DNA of 64,000 nt from Actinokineospora alba (GCF_004362515.1 NZ_SNXU01000001.1:1984001-2048000), one strand, 5' to 3'. Positions 17,023-27,928 are shown, counted from the first letter of the stretch. The notes: a model not told the origin generated them from the sequence alone. Numbers and translations are program-made.

Positions 17023-17068
17023 GCGAGAGGTCGGTGCGCCGCGTCGGGGGCGGCGCCCGACCTCTCGC
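17023..17068. terminator. Hairpin terminator after crp, possibly bidirectional
   Basis: A 19-bp stem with one bulged base (GCGAGAGGTCGGTGCGCCGC against GCGGCGCCCGACCTCTCGC) lies 15 bp past the crp stop. A short T-rich run (CTCTTTATT) follows on the plus strand. Confidence 0.8.
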
Positions 17069-17083
17069 CTCTTTATTCGTCTG

Positions 17084-17758
17084 TCAGCGAGCCCGGCGGG
17101 CGAGCCGCTCGGGGTCGAGAATCAGCACGCTCTTGCCTTCGAGCCGCAGCCAGCCGCGGTGGGCGAAGTCGGCGAGCGCCTTGTTGACGGTTTCGCGGGA
17201 GGCGCCGACGTACTGGGCGATCTCCTCCTGCGTCAGGTCGTGCGTGACGCGCAGCAGCCCGGCTTCCTGGCTGCCGAAACGCTGTGCGAGCTGCAGCAAC
17301 GCCTTGGCGACGCGGCCGGGCACATCCGTGAAGATGAGGTCGGCCAGCATGCCGTTGGTCCGCCGCAGCCGTCGGGCGATCACTCGGAGCAGCTGCTCGG
17401 CGATCTCCGGTCGGGTGCCGATCCACTGGCGAAGCGCCGGTCGGTCCATCGTCACCGCGCGTACTTCGGTGACTGTGGTCGCCGTCGACGTGCGCGGGCC
17501 CGGGTCGAAAATCGACAGCTCGCCGAACATGTCGGACGGTCCGAAGATCCCGAGCAGGTTCTCGCGGCCGTCCGGAGACTTCCGCCCGAGCTTCACCTTG
17601 CCGGACTGGATGATGTACAGCCGGTCGCCGGGCTCGCCTTCGGCGAAGATCACGTGTCCCCGGGGGAACTCCACGGCTTCGAGCGTCTGTGCGAGCGCTT
17701 CCGCCGCGGCCGGCTCGACCCCTTGGAAGATGCCCGCACGGGCCAGGGTCTCATCCAC
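17084..17758 (-). CDS. crp: Crp/Fnr family transcription regulator
   Basis: A 224-residue cAMP-receptor-type regulator at the position of Rv3676. The N-terminal cyclic-nucleotide-binding beta-roll contains the phosphate-binding cassette MFGELSIFDPGPRTSTA (about 97-113), where the Arg and Thr-Ala are as in cAMP binders. The C-terminal winged helix has TQEEIAQYVGASRETVNKAL. It starts at GTG 17758, with GGAGG ten bases upstream. A Crp-like half-site in its upstream region suggests autoregulation. In actinobacteria Crp controls central carbon metabolism and starvation genes, often including acs. Confidence 0.93.
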   Translation of the reverse strand: MDETLARAGIFQGVEPAAAEALAQTLEAVEFPRGHVIFAEGEPGDRLYIIQSGKVKLGRKSPDGRENLLGIFGPSDMFGELSIFDPGPRTSTATTVTEVRAVTMDRPALRQWIGTRPEIAEQLLRVIARRLRRTNGMLADLIFTDVPGRVAKALLQLAQRFGSQEAGLLRVTHDLTQEEIAQYVGASRETVNKALADFAHRGWLRLEGKSVLILDPERLARRAR

Positions 17759-17914
17759 CTCGGTCCTCCTGTATCCACCTCGGCCGCCGCATCGATGCGA
17801 CGCCGATCACGCTTACAGTGTAGGGCGTTCGCCAGGTTTGCCCTGACGGCTCGCCGACAGCGCGGGTCGCGCGTTCGGCGGGCAAATGATCGCCCAGTTG
17901 GATGACCCTAGCGC

Positions 17915-18166
17915 CTATGCCCCGCCCTTGCGACCGCGCAGCTTCGCGGCGCGCCCACCGACCCTACGCAGCCGGAACAGCTCCAGCGCGCGGCCGATGC
18001 CGTGGCCATAGAGCGCACGGACCTCGTCGGGCCGGGCGGACTCCAGGAACTCCTCGACATCGGTCTCTTGGACCGCGACATGGCGAAGACGGGTTTCCAC
18101 GCGTTCCATGAACAGCGCGAAAAACATGATCACCAGGGGCACTACGAACACGAACCAGACTGCCAT
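17915..18166 (-). CDS. Small single-pass membrane protein
   Basis: An 83-residue protein with an N-terminal membrane segment AVWFVFVVPLVIMFFALFM, followed by a charged cytoplasmic part (ERVETRLRHVAVQETDVEEF) and a basic C-terminus. A start at GTG 18232 would add 22 residues, but has no ribosome-binding site; ATG 18166 has GAGGA upstream at long spacing. A small membrane protein gene beside crp is also present in mycobacteria (Rv3675), without a known role. Confidence 0.65.
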   Translation of the reverse strand: MAVWFVFVVPLVIMFFALFMERVETRLRHVAVQETDVEEFLESARPDEVRALYGHGIGRALELFRLRRVGGRAAKLRGRKGGA

Positions 18167-18267
18167 GGTGTCGTCGATCCTCGTCTGTCGTTGAAGATTC
18201 TCGATGGTCTGATGCGTAGACGTCTGGGGCACATTTCGGGTTGTCCGACGGCCCGTAGGCTAACGAG

Positions 18268-19071
18268 GTGCCTCCGACCACCCGACGCCCGCCCCGTGCT
18301 GCCGCCGCCGCGGAGGCGGAAACCAGTCTCTCGTTGACCCGCCGCGCCCGCCGGATGACCCGCGCCCTGGCCGAGGGCTACCCCGACGCGCACTGTGAGC
18401 TGGACTTCACCACCCCGCTGGAGCTGGCGGTGGCGACGATCCTGTCCGCCCAGTGCACCGACGTGCGGGTCAACCTGACCACCCCCGCCCTCTTCGCGAA
18501 GTACCGCACGGCCGCCGATTACGCCGGCGCCGACCGCGCTGAGCTGGAGGAGATGATCCGGCCGACCGGTTTCTACCGGAACAAGGCGAACTCGCTGATG
18601 GGTCTCGGCGCCGCCCTCGTCGAGGACTTCGGCGGCGAGGTGCCCGGCAGGCTCGACGACCTGGTGAAGCTGCCCGGCATCGGCCGCAAGACCGCCAACG
18701 TGATCCTCGGGAACGCCTTCGACGTGCCCGGCATCACGGTGGACACCCACTTCGGCAGGCTGGTGCGCCGCTGGAAGTGGACCGAGGAGGAAGACCCGGT
18801 CAAGGTCGAGCACGCGATCGGCGCGCTGGTCCCGCGCAAAGACTGGACCATGCTGTCGCACTGGGTGATCTTCCACGGCCGCCGGGTCTGCCACGCCCGC
18901 AAGCCCGCGTGCGGCGCCTGCCTGCTGTTCCGCGACTGTCCGTCCTACGGCGAGGGCCCGACGGAGCCGGAGCAGGCGGCGAAACTCGTGAAGGGCGTGG
19001 AGGCCGAGCACCTGATCGCCCTGGCCGAGCGCACCCGCGACGGCTACCGGCCCGGGAAGCCGAGCGAGTGA
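18268..19071 (+). CDS. nth: Endonuclease III (base excision repair)
   Basis: A 267-residue DNA glycosylase/AP lyase that removes oxidised pyrimidines. It carries the helix-hairpin-helix LPGIGRKTANV with the catalytic lysine K141, catalytic Asp in TVDTHF (D159), and the [4Fe-4S] ligands C208, C215, C218 and C224 (C-x6-C-x2-C-x5-C). It starts at GTG 18268. Divergent from the crp side, it leads an operon with the thioredoxin, Nudix and protease genes, each joined by 4-bp overlaps or a 3-bp gap. Same order as Rv3674c-Rv3671c. Confidence 0.96.
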   Translation: MPPTTRRPPRAAAAAEAETSLSLTRRARRMTRALAEGYPDAHCELDFTTPLELAVATILSAQCTDVRVNLTTPALFAKYRTAADYAGADRAELEEMIRPTGFYRNKANSLMGLGAALVEDFGGEVPGRLDDLVKLPGIGRKTANVILGNAFDVPGITVDTHFGRLVRRWKWTEEEDPVKVEHAIGALVPRKDWTMLSHWVIFHGRRVCHARKPACGACLLFRDCPSYGEGPTEPEQAAKLVKGVEAEHLIALAERTRDGYRPGKPSE

Positions 19072-19658
19072 AGTCGCGCTGGGCGCTGGTCGCGGTGATC
19101 CTCCTGGTCGCGGGGGTCGTCGCCCTCTGGCCGCGCGGTGACGCCCCGAAGCCTCTCCCGCCGGGTCCGGATCTGACATCGGCGCGGGCCGAGGCCGCGC
19201 TCATGCCCTGCGCGACCGCCGTGGGCGGGCCGGAATCGGTGCGCGGGATCACAGCGGAATGCCTGGCCGACGGCTCCAGGGTCGAGGTCGCCGGGGTGCT
19301 CGCGGGCCGTCCGGTGCTGCTCAACGTCTGGGCGACGTGGTGTCAGCCGTGCCGGGAGGAACTTCCGGTCCTCGCCGAGTACGCGGCGGGCACGGACGCC
19401 ATCGCCGTTGTCGGCCTCGCGATAAAGAGCCCTACCGGCGACGCTCTAGGTCTCCTGCGAGACCTCGACGTCACGTTCCCCAACCTGCTGGACACAGACG
19501 GCTCGGTCGAACGCGGCCTGAAAATCCCCGCCGCGCTGCCCGCGAGCTACCTGATCTCCGCGGACGGGACCGTGACGTTCATCTCCGACCCGCGGCTGCT
19601 GCGGTCGGTCGACGACGTGCGCGGCGCCGTCACCCGCTACCTCGGAGGCGCCCGATGA
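19068..19658 (+). CDS. Membrane-anchored thioredoxin-like protein (TlpA/ResA type)
   Basis: A 196-residue protein from GTG 19068, overlapping the nth stop. An N-terminal membrane anchor (about 4-21) precedes an extracytoplasmic thioredoxin fold with WATWCQPC (C92/C95) and the cis-proline region ALPASYLIS. Two further cysteines (C48, C65) lie before the fold. It probably reduces or isomerises disulfides outside the membrane. The neighbour MarP depends on a disulfide, which makes a functional link plausible but unproven. Confidence 0.9.
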   Translation: MKSRWALVAVILLVAGVVALWPRGDAPKPLPPGPDLTSARAEAALMPCATAVGGPESVRGITAECLADGSRVEVAGVLAGRPVLLNVWATWCQPCREELPVLAEYAAGTDAIAVVGLAIKSPTGDALGLLRDLDVTFPNLLDTDGSVERGLKIPAALPASYLISADGTVTFISDPRLLRSVDDVRGAVTRYLGGAR

Positions 19659-20344
19659 CCCACGGACCGCTGGTCGACCCGGCCGAACTGCCGGACTGGC
19701 TCGCCCCGCTCGTCGCCGCCACCGCCGACCTCGACCCGGACATGTGGCGGCGGTTCTCGCCGCCGGACGCGACCGCCCGCGACGCCGCCGTGCTGATCCT
19801 GCTGGGCGAGGACCCCGAGCGGGGCCCTGACGTGCTCTTACAGCTGCGCGCGACCGGCGACGACAAGCACTCCGGCCAGGTCGCCTTCCCCGGCGGCAAG
19901 ACCGAGCCCGAGGACGACGGCCCGGTGGCCACCGCGCTGCGCGAGGCCATCGAGGAGACCGGCGTGGACCCGTCCGGGGTGCGGCCGGTCGCGCTGCTGC
20001 CGTCGCTGCACATCCCGGTGTCGCGTTTCCATGTGACGCCGGTGATCGGGTACTGGGAGAAGCCGAGCCGGGTGTGGGCCGTCGACCCGGCGGAGACGCA
20101 GGCCGTGGCCAGGGTGCCGATCTCACACCTGGCCGATCCGGCCAACCGGTTCATGGTGAAGCACCCGTCGGGGTATGTCGGGCCGGGTTTCGCGGTGCCG
20201 GACATGCTGGTGTGGGGTTTCACCGCGGGCCTGCTCACGCTGCTGCTCGCGGTGGGCGGCTGGGAACAGCCATGGGATGCCGCGGACGTCCGTGACCTTG
20301 ACGTAGCGTGGCGCTCCACCGGTAACCGAGGCGCGGAGGTCTGA
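19655..20344 (+). CDS. Nudix hydrolase, CoA pyrophosphatase type
   Basis: A 229-residue Nudix protein of the NUDT7/NUDT8 group. The Nudix box FPGGKTEPEDDGPVATALRE continues into AIEETGVDP, and the preceding HSGQVAF is the UPF0035/CoA-pyrophosphatase signature. Expected reaction: CoA to 4'-phosphopantetheine and 3',5'-ADP. The ATG at 19655 overlaps the thioredoxin stop. Position equals Rv3672c. Confidence 0.92.
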   Translation: MTHGPLVDPAELPDWLAPLVAATADLDPDMWRRFSPPDATARDAAVLILLGEDPERGPDVLLQLRATGDDKHSGQVAFPGGKTEPEDDGPVATALREAIEETGVDPSGVRPVALLPSLHIPVSRFHVTPVIGYWEKPSRVWAVDPAETQAVARVPISHLADPANRFMVKHPSGYVGPGFAVPDMLVWGFTAGLLTLLLAVGGWEQPWDAADVRDLDVAWRSTGNRGAEV

Positions 20345-20347
20345 GGC

Positions 20348-21532
20348 TTGAACTGGGTGGACGTGCTGGTCGTCGCACTCGCCGTGCTCGCGGCGATCTC
20401 GGGCGCCCGCCAAGGGGTGATCACCGCGTTGCCCGCGTTCATCGGGGTGCTCCTCGGCGCGATCGCGGGCATCAAGCTCGCGCCGCTCGTGGTCTCCCGG
20501 ATCGATTCGACGCCGACCAGGGTCGCGTTCGCGGTGGCGATCTTCGTGCTGCTCGTCGCGCTCGGCGAGACCTTCGGCGTGTGGATCGGCCGCACCATCC
20601 GGCAGAAGTTCTCCTCACCCCGGCTCGCGGGTGTCGACAGCGCGCTCGGGGCGGTGGTCCAGGGGGCCGTCGTGTTCGTGGTGTCGTGGCTGATCGCACT
20701 GCCGCTGACGACCGTCGGAGGGCTTCCGGGGCTGTCCTCGGCGATCAAGGACTCGGCCGTGCTCGGCGGGGTCAACGAGGTCATGCCGCACGCCGCGCGC
20801 GGGCTGCCCAACGAGCTGCGGCTGCTGCTCGACGTGTCAGGGTTCCCGGCCGCGGTCGACCCGTTCAACCGGACGCCGAACAAGGAAGTCGAGCCGCCGG
20901 ATCCCGCGTTGCAGGCCAGCGCCGTCGTCCAGCGGGTCCGACAGAGCGTTCTAAAGATCAACGCGAAGGCGCCGTCGTGCGAGCGGGCGCTGGAGGGCAG
21001 CGGGTTCGTCATCGCGCGCGAGCGGGTCATGACGAACGCGCACGTTGTCGCGGGCACCGACGAGGTCAGCGTGGAGTCGGGCGAGTCGCAGCTGCGGGCA
21101 CGGGTCGTGCACTACGACCCGGCGACCGACGTGGCGATCCTCGCCGTGCCCGGGCTGACCGCGCCGCCGCTGCCGTTCGCCCCTGGTGACGCGAAGAGCG
21201 GGCAGGACGCGATCGTGCTCGGTTACCCGCTCGACGGTCCGTACACCGCTTCGCCCGCGCGCGTGCGTGACCGGATTCCGCTTCGCGGACCGGACATCTA
21301 CGACTCGGCGACGGTCAACCGCGACGTGTTCACCCTGCGCGCGAAGGTGCTCAGCGGAAACTCCGGCGGCCCGCTCGTCGACACGAATGGCCAGGTCGTC
21401 GGCGTGATCTTCGGCGCGGCTGTGGACAACTCCGAGACCGGATTCGCGCTGACCGCCGCCGAGGTTCGCGAGGAGGTCGGCCGCGCCCCGGGGCTGACCG
21501 AGCGAGTGGGAACGAGCCGCTGCGCGTCCTAG
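20348..21532 (+). CDS. marP: Membrane serine protease MarP
   Basis: A 394-residue protein: four N-terminal membrane segments (about 4-20, 28-48, 58-78, 102-122; CvpA-like) followed by a periplasmic trypsin-like domain with H232 (TNAHVV), D261 (PATDVAIL) and S339 (GNSGGP). The pair C211 and C392 matches the active-site-stabilising disulfide of mycobacterial MarP. That enzyme protects against acid and oxidative stress and activates a peptidoglycan hydrolase. The start is TTG at 20348, 3 bp after the Nudix stop. The final 4 bp overlap the convergent hydrolase gene. Confidence 0.95.
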   Translation: MNWVDVLVVALAVLAAISGARQGVITALPAFIGVLLGAIAGIKLAPLVVSRIDSTPTRVAFAVAIFVLLVALGETFGVWIGRTIRQKFSSPRLAGVDSALGAVVQGAVVFVVSWLIALPLTTVGGLPGLSSAIKDSAVLGGVNEVMPHAARGLPNELRLLLDVSGFPAAVDPFNRTPNKEVEPPDPALQASAVVQRVRQSVLKINAKAPSCERALEGSGFVIARERVMTNAHVVAGTDEVSVESGESQLRARVVHYDPATDVAILAVPGLTAPPLPFAPGDAKSGQDAIVLGYPLDGPYTASPARVRDRIPLRGPDIYDSATVNRDVFTLRAKVLSGNSGGPLVDTNGQVVGVIFGAAVDNSETGFALTAAEVREEVGRAPGLTERVGTSRCAS

Positions 21533-22467
21533 CCGCGTAGGAACGTCGTCAGTAGGCGGTTGGTGGCGGCGGGGGCTTCCTCGTGCGGGAAGTGGCCGAT
21601 GCCGGGCAGGACGTGCTTCTCGGCGCGCGCGCCCAGCCAGCGGGTGGAGGCGTCGCGGGTCCGGGACAGCACGCAGGGGTCTTCGGCGCCGTAGAGCTGC
21701 AGGACCGGGTGTTCGATCTTGCGCTGCATGGCCTCGGCGTAGCGCCTGCCCTCGCTGCGCAGCTGCGACCGCATCGCCCACCGGTAGTACTCCAGTGAGC
21801 AGTGCGCGGCGCCGGGGACGAGCATGGCCCGCTGGTACTGGTCGACAGCGGCGGAGAAGTCGCGGTGGCCGGTCCACATCGGACCCGACCAGGTCTTCAT
21901 GAGCGTTTCCACGGTGGCCGCGTTGTCGCGGGTCAGCCAGCGTTCCGGCGCCATCGGGATCTGCGCGCGGAACACGTGTCCCACCGCGCGGGCCTGGTTG
22001 TGCCGCTGCCCACGCAGCGCGGTGCGGCGGATTTCGGTGCGCAGGGCCAGCGGATGCGGCGCCGACAGCGTGGCGACCGAGTGCACCACGCGGGGGTGCA
22101 GGGCGGCGACGGTCCAGCCGACCATGCCGCCCCAGCCGTGCCCGACCAGATGCGCGCGGCTTTCACCCAGGGATTTGACCAAGCCCGCGATGTCGCCCGC
22201 GAGCGTCCACGCGTCGTATCCGCGCGGGGGTTTATCGGAATCGCCATAGCCGCGCAGGTCGACCGCGACAGCCCGGTAGCCCGCGTCGCCGAGGGCGGTC
22301 AGCTGGTGGCGCCAGGTCCACCAGAACTGGGCGAACCCGTGCAGGAGCAGGACCAGCGGGCCTTCACCGGTCTCGGCGACGTGCAGCCGGATGCCGTTCG
22401 CGTGGATGTCGCGGTGCGACCACGGTCCGTCGACTCGGACTATCGAGGGGTCCGGCCGGGATCGCAC
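21529..22467 (-). CDS. Alpha/beta hydrolase (EphE-like) without a usual nucleophile
   Basis: A 312-residue alpha/beta-hydrolase fold related to epoxide hydrolases: LLHGFAQFWWTWRHQ (oxyanion region, about 41-55) and LRGYGDSDKPPRGYD are diagnostic. The nucleophile elbow reads LVGHGWGGM, so residue 111, normally Asp (epoxide hydrolase) or Ser, is Gly. A late acid (AEDP) and His (GIGHFPHEE) remain. It may be a non-canonical or non-catalytic member. It is in the position of Rv3670 (ephE) and begins an operon-like run with the upstream holin-like gene, 23 bp away. Confidence 0.85.
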   Translation of the reverse strand: MRSRPDPSIVRVDGPWSHRDIHANGIRLHVAETGEGPLVLLLHGFAQFWWTWRHQLTALGDAGYRAVAVDLRGYGDSDKPPRGYDAWTLAGDIAGLVKSLGESRAHLVGHGWGGMVGWTVAALHPRVVHSVATLSAPHPLALRTEIRRTALRGQRHNQARAVGHVFRAQIPMAPERWLTRDNAATVETLMKTWSGPMWTGHRDFSAAVDQYQRAMLVPGAAHCSLEYYRWAMRSQLRSEGRRYAEAMQRKIEHPVLQLYGAEDPCVLSRTRDASTRWLGARAEKHVLPGIGHFPHEEAPAATNRLLTTFLRG

Positions 22468-22490
22468 GGCGCTGCTCAGCGGTCGGCCGT

Positions 22491-23006
22491 TCAGCGGCGA
22501 GCGGGCACGTGCCCGTTGCCGCTGTGCTCACCTCGGTGGGTGATCGCCGCGGCGGTGTCCTTCATCGAGCTGATCGTCCGCTGCGGAGCCCTGATCGCGC
22601 GAACCTTGCGCCAGCCGAGGAACCCGAACAGACCCGCGATCACCAGCATCAACCCGAACACGATGCCGAACGCGGCCGAGCGGACCAGCCCGAGGTCGGC
22701 CAGGAGTTCGGCGAGCGCGAAGAAGAGGAAGAACGAGCTGTAGAGCAGGACCGTGAGGGCGACGATGAAGAAGATGCTGCCCTTGAGACCCTTCTTGATC
22801 TCGCCGGTGACCTCGGACTTGGCCAGCTCGACCTCGGCGCGAACGAGCGTCGACAGGTGCGTCGTGGCGTCCTTGACCAGGGTGCCTATCGACTGGTCGC
22901 CCGCTTCGGCGTAGGCCCGGTCGTCGGCAAGGGGGATCGAGGGCACCTTGGGCAGCCCCGAACCATTGCGGTCTCCGTTTGCGTGCGCGCTGCTCACGAG
23001 CGTCAT
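22491..23006 (-). CDS. Actinobacterial holin-X-like membrane protein
   Basis: A 171-residue protein with a cytoplasmic N-terminus, a conserved helix TLVKDATTHLSTLVRAEVELAKSE broken at residue about 65, then two adjacent membrane segments (about 77-99 and 108-130) and a basic tail. This is the Phage_holin_3_6/Holin-X pattern found beside ephE in mycobacteria (Rv3669). Despite the name it is a chromosomal membrane protein of unknown role, and no phage genes are nearby. Confidence 0.8.
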   Translation of the reverse strand: MTLVSSAHANGDRNGSGLPKVPSIPLADDRAYAEAGDQSIGTLVKDATTHLSTLVRAEVELAKSEVTGEIKKGLKGSIFFIVALTVLLYSSFFLFFALAELLADLGLVRSAAFGIVFGLMLVIAGLFGFLGWRKVRAIRAPQRTISSMKDTAAAITHRGEHSGNGHVPARR

Positions 23007-23054
23007 CGTGCCATGCTCGATGCGACCAGGCCGACCGGCCGGTAAATCCGGGCT

Positions 23055-24254
23055 TTATTCGGCTTGGTGGACGCGACTGCGCCGGGCCAATAGTGCCGCG
23101 GCGAACAAAGACGCCGCCGCCGAGGCGACCAGCACCGCGGCTTTGGCGAGTTCGGCGTCGGCCTTGCCCAAGGACAGCTCCGCTATCAGCAGACTGACCG
23201 TGAATCCGACACCGCCCAGCATCGCCACCGCGCAGAGATCACGCTTGCCGAGACCGGGCGGCAGCACGGCGACCTTCATCCACACCGCGAGCAGCGACGC
23301 GCCGACGATCCCGACGAACTTGCCGACGATGAGCCCGATGATCACGGCGAGTGCCATCCGGTCGCTGTAGAGCTTGCCCAGCGCCTCGCCGTTGACCGGC
23401 ACGCCCGCGGCGAAGAGGGCGAAGACGGGGACCGCGAACCCCGCCGACCAAGGCTGCAGCCGGTGTTCGAGCCGCAGGGCGGGCGACTCCTTCTCGAATT
23501 TGTCGCGCCGGACCCGGGTCAGCAGGCCCATCGCGACGCCCGCGACCGTCGCGTGGACGCCGCTTGAGTGCACCGCGACCCAGATCGCGACCGCCAGCGG
23601 GACGTAGATCCAGTACGCGGTGACCCGCTTGTGCTGCAGGAACCAGTACAGCGCCAGCAGGGCCAGCGCGATGCCGAACGCGACGAGGTCGAAGGACGCG
23701 GTGAACAGCACGGCGATGATCAGGATGGCGCCGAGGTCGTCCACCACGGCCAGGCTGAGCAGGAAGATCCGGGCGCTGCTGGGCATTCCGGCCCCGGTCA
23801 GCGCCAGCACGCCCAGGGCGAAGGCGATGTCGGTGGCGACGGGAATGGGCCAGACGTCGCCCGCGCGCGGGTCTCCCCAAGCGACCGATAGCGCTATCAG
23901 CGCGGGAATGACCATTCCGCCGATAGCGGCTAGAGCGGGCAAGAGCGCTGCCTTGAAACGTGACAGTTCGCCGATCACCAACTCGCGCTTGAGCTCTAGA
24001 CCGACGACGAAGAAGAAGAGAGCGAGCAGCCCGTCTTTCGCCCACGCCCCGACGGTGAGGTTCAGGTGGAACAGGTGCGGCCCGATCTCGGCGTCACGGA
24101 TAGCCGTGTAGATGCCGGAGGCGGGAGTGTTCGCGAGGATCAAGGCGACCGCGGTGGCCGCGAGGAGCACCAGGCCACCGACGGTCTCGGTTCGAAGGAA
24201 CCTGGCGAACTCGGCTACGGCCTTGGGCGCGGCGCTACTACGTCGCTGTGACAC
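23055..24254 (-). CDS. nhaA: Na+/H+ antiporter NhaA
   Basis: A 399-residue antiporter with about 12 membrane segments. Diagnostic motifs: FFFVVGLELKRE, VATDIAFALGVLAL and AVVDDLGAI, the last holding the two aspartates that bind Na+ and H+. The GTG at 24254 has AGGAG 6 nt upstream. It exchanges internal Na+ for external protons, mainly at alkaline pH. It probably heads the transcript that continues into the holin-X gene and the alpha/beta hydrolase. Confidence 0.95.
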   Translation of the reverse strand: MSQRRSSAAPKAVAEFARFLRTETVGGLVLLAATAVALILANTPASGIYTAIRDAEIGPHLFHLNLTVGAWAKDGLLALFFFVVGLELKRELVIGELSRFKAALLPALAAIGGMVIPALIALSVAWGDPRAGDVWPIPVATDIAFALGVLALTGAGMPSSARIFLLSLAVVDDLGAILIIAVLFTASFDLVAFGIALALLALYWFLQHKRVTAYWIYVPLAVAIWVAVHSSGVHATVAGVAMGLLTRVRRDKFEKESPALRLEHRLQPWSAGFAVPVFALFAAGVPVNGEALGKLYSDRMALAVIIGLIVGKFVGIVGASLLAVWMKVAVLPPGLGKRDLCAVAMLGGVGFTVSLLIAELSLGKADAELAKAAVLVASAAASLFAAALLARRSRVHQAE

Positions 24255-24337
24255 GGGTTACTCCTTGGTCGGCGGACACCTCCGGCTCACGCCGACCAGG
24301 CTTCCCGGCACACCGTGGACAACCTTATAGGACGATC

Positions 24338-25132
24338 ATGACCAGCGAAAACGCCGACGCGGCCCCCTCCGTCGGGTGGTTAGGCGATGATGCGCGGGTG
24401 CGCACTGAATCGAACAGACACATCGGCGTGTTCCGGGCGATCAAGCTGATGTTCCTGCTGCCCCGCCGTGGTCGCGGCTTCTGGTACAGCCTGGCGATCG
24501 ACCTGCTGTGGCCGCTGCTCGCGGTCAGCACCCGGCTTCGCTTCCGCGGCGACCTGCCCAAAGAGGGTGGACTCCTGCTCGCGTCCAACCACCTCTCCAA
24601 CGCCGACCCGGTGACGGTGACCGCGTTCGCGCTCCACGCCGGGCGCATCCCGCGCTTCCTGGCCAAGTCGAGCCTGTGGAAGGTGCCGGTGATCGGGAGC
24701 GTGGCACGCGGCGGCGGTCATATACCGGTCGAGCGGGAGACCGCGCAGGCCCGCGGCGCCTATCACGGCGCGGTCGACGCGGTCCGCCGCGGCGAGTGCG
24801 TGCTGTTCTTCCCCGAGGCGGGGTTCTCCGACGACGTCGACCACTGGCCGTCCGCGCGCGTGAAGAACGGTGTCGCGCGGGTCGCGCTGGAGACCGGCGC
24901 GCCCGTGGTGCCGGTGGTCAACTGGGGCACCCACACACTGCTCCCCGCGAAGGCGAAGTTCCCCAAGCTGTTCCCGCGCAAGACCATCGACATCGTCACC
25001 GGTGATCCGGTCGACCTCTCGGACATCACGGGCACCGACCGTGAGGCGCTCAACGAGGCGACTCGGCGGATCATGGCCGCTATCACCGACCTGCTCTCCG
25101 AACTGCGCGGCGAGCGCCCACCGGTGCGCTAG
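24338..25132 (+). CDS. 1-acyl-glycerol-3-phosphate acyltransferase (PlsC type)
   Basis: A 264-residue phospholipid acyltransferase. The catalytic motif NHLSNAD (NHx4D) is followed by GGHIPVERE and FFPEAGFS, a variant of the usual FPEGTRS substrate motif. One N-terminal membrane-associated segment (WYSLAIDLLWPLLAV) is present. The ATG at 24338 is used; an earlier in-frame start lies over the nhaA promoter. It acylates lysophosphatidic acid or a related acceptor. Its stop overlaps the convergent VIT gene by 4 bp. Confidence 0.88.
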   Translation: MTSENADAAPSVGWLGDDARVRTESNRHIGVFRAIKLMFLLPRRGRGFWYSLAIDLLWPLLAVSTRLRFRGDLPKEGGLLLASNHLSNADPVTVTAFALHAGRIPRFLAKSSLWKVPVIGSVARGGGHIPVERETAQARGAYHGAVDAVRRGECVLFFPEAGFSDDVDHWPSARVKNGVARVALETGAPVVPVVNWGTHTLLPAKAKFPKLFPRKTIDIVTGDPVDLSDITGTDREALNEATRRIMAAITDLLSELRGERPPVR

Positions 25133-25848
25133 AGGACCGTCACCCCGAACAGGACGCCGATCCAGTAGGTCACCACCATGGCCAGGCAGCCGACGCCGAC
25201 GTTCCTGATCACCGCCGCCTTCACCTTCGCGCCGCCGAGTCGGGCGCTCACCGCTCCGGTGATCACCAGGCCGATGACGACGGCGGCGGCGCACGTCCAC
25301 ACCCGCAGGCTCACCGGCGGCAGCGCGATCGCCAGCAGTGGCAGCAGCGAGCCGAGCGCGAAGGACACCAGCGACGCCCAGGCCGCCTGCCACGGACTGG
25401 TCAGGTTGTCCGGGTCGATCTGCAATTCCGCCTCGGCGTGCGCGCGCAGGGCGTCTTTCTCGGTCAATTCCCGGGCGACTTCGGCGGCCAGTTCCGGCGA
25501 AAGTCCTTTTTCGACATAGATGCCCGCGAGTTCGCGTTCCTCGGCTTCGGGCATGTCGGCGAGTTCACGCTTTTCCTTGAGGAGCAAAGCGCGCTCGGTG
25601 TCACGCTGGGTGCTCACCGACACGTATTCGCCGCCCGCCATCGAAAGGGCGCCCGCGACCAGTCCGGCGACACCGGCGATGAGGATGGCGCGGTTGTCCG
25701 TGGTCGCGCCCGCGACACCTACGACCAGGCCCGCGGTGGAGATGATCCCGTCGTTGGCCCCGAGCACACCCGCCCGCAGCCAGTTGAGCCGTTCGCCGAC
25801 GCCGCCGGAGTGCGGTTCGGCCGCATGCGGTCCCGGCCGCGCTTCCAT
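25129..25848 (-). CDS. VIT1/CCC1 family Fe2+/Mn2+ transporter
   Basis: A 239-residue membrane protein with about five membrane segments. The first motif LRAGVLGANDGIISTAGLVVG and the GALSMAGGEYVSVSTQRD segment are the VIT-family signature. A cytoplasmic helical metal-binding insertion is rich in Glu (EKRELADMPEAEERELAGIY). Relatives export or sequester iron and manganese. ATG 25848 is used (GTG 25857 is possible). Two iron-box-like sites lie 67-101 bp upstream, so DtxR/IdeR control is likely. Confidence 0.9.
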   Translation of the reverse strand: MEARPGPHAAEPHSGGVGERLNWLRAGVLGANDGIISTAGLVVGVAGATTDNRAILIAGVAGLVAGALSMAGGEYVSVSTQRDTERALLLKEKRELADMPEAEERELAGIYVEKGLSPELAAEVARELTEKDALRAHAEAELQIDPDNLTSPWQAAWASLVSFALGSLLPLLAIALPPVSLRVWTCAAAVVIGLVITGAVSARLGGAKVKAAVIRNVGVGCLAMVVTYWIGVLFGVTVL

Positions 25849-25914
25849 TTGTGTCACACCACAATGAAAGCACGGCCGGGAATCGTTCGCGTAACGGAGG
25901 ATGGCCTTGATATG

Positions 25915-25948
25915 AATAGGCAATCCTCATTTAAGTAAGGCTTGCCTC

Positions 25949-25949
<1 letters not shown>
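25915..25949 (-). promoter_or_regulatory. Tandem DtxR/IdeR iron boxes
   Basis: TTAAGTAAGGCTTGCCTCT (25931-25949) matches the consensus TTAGGTWAGSCTWACCTAA at about 14-15 of 19 positions. A weaker overlapping site reads AATAGGCAATCCTCATTTA (25915-25933). Cores AGGCTTGCCT-like and AGGCAATCCT-like are 20 bp apart. They precede the VIT iron transporter gene on the minus strand. Confidence 0.6.

Positions 25950-27928
<1,979 letters not shown>

Noticed and set aside
22491..23006. Prophage holin
   Set aside because: The holin-X family is chromosomal in actinobacteria and no phage genes are present.
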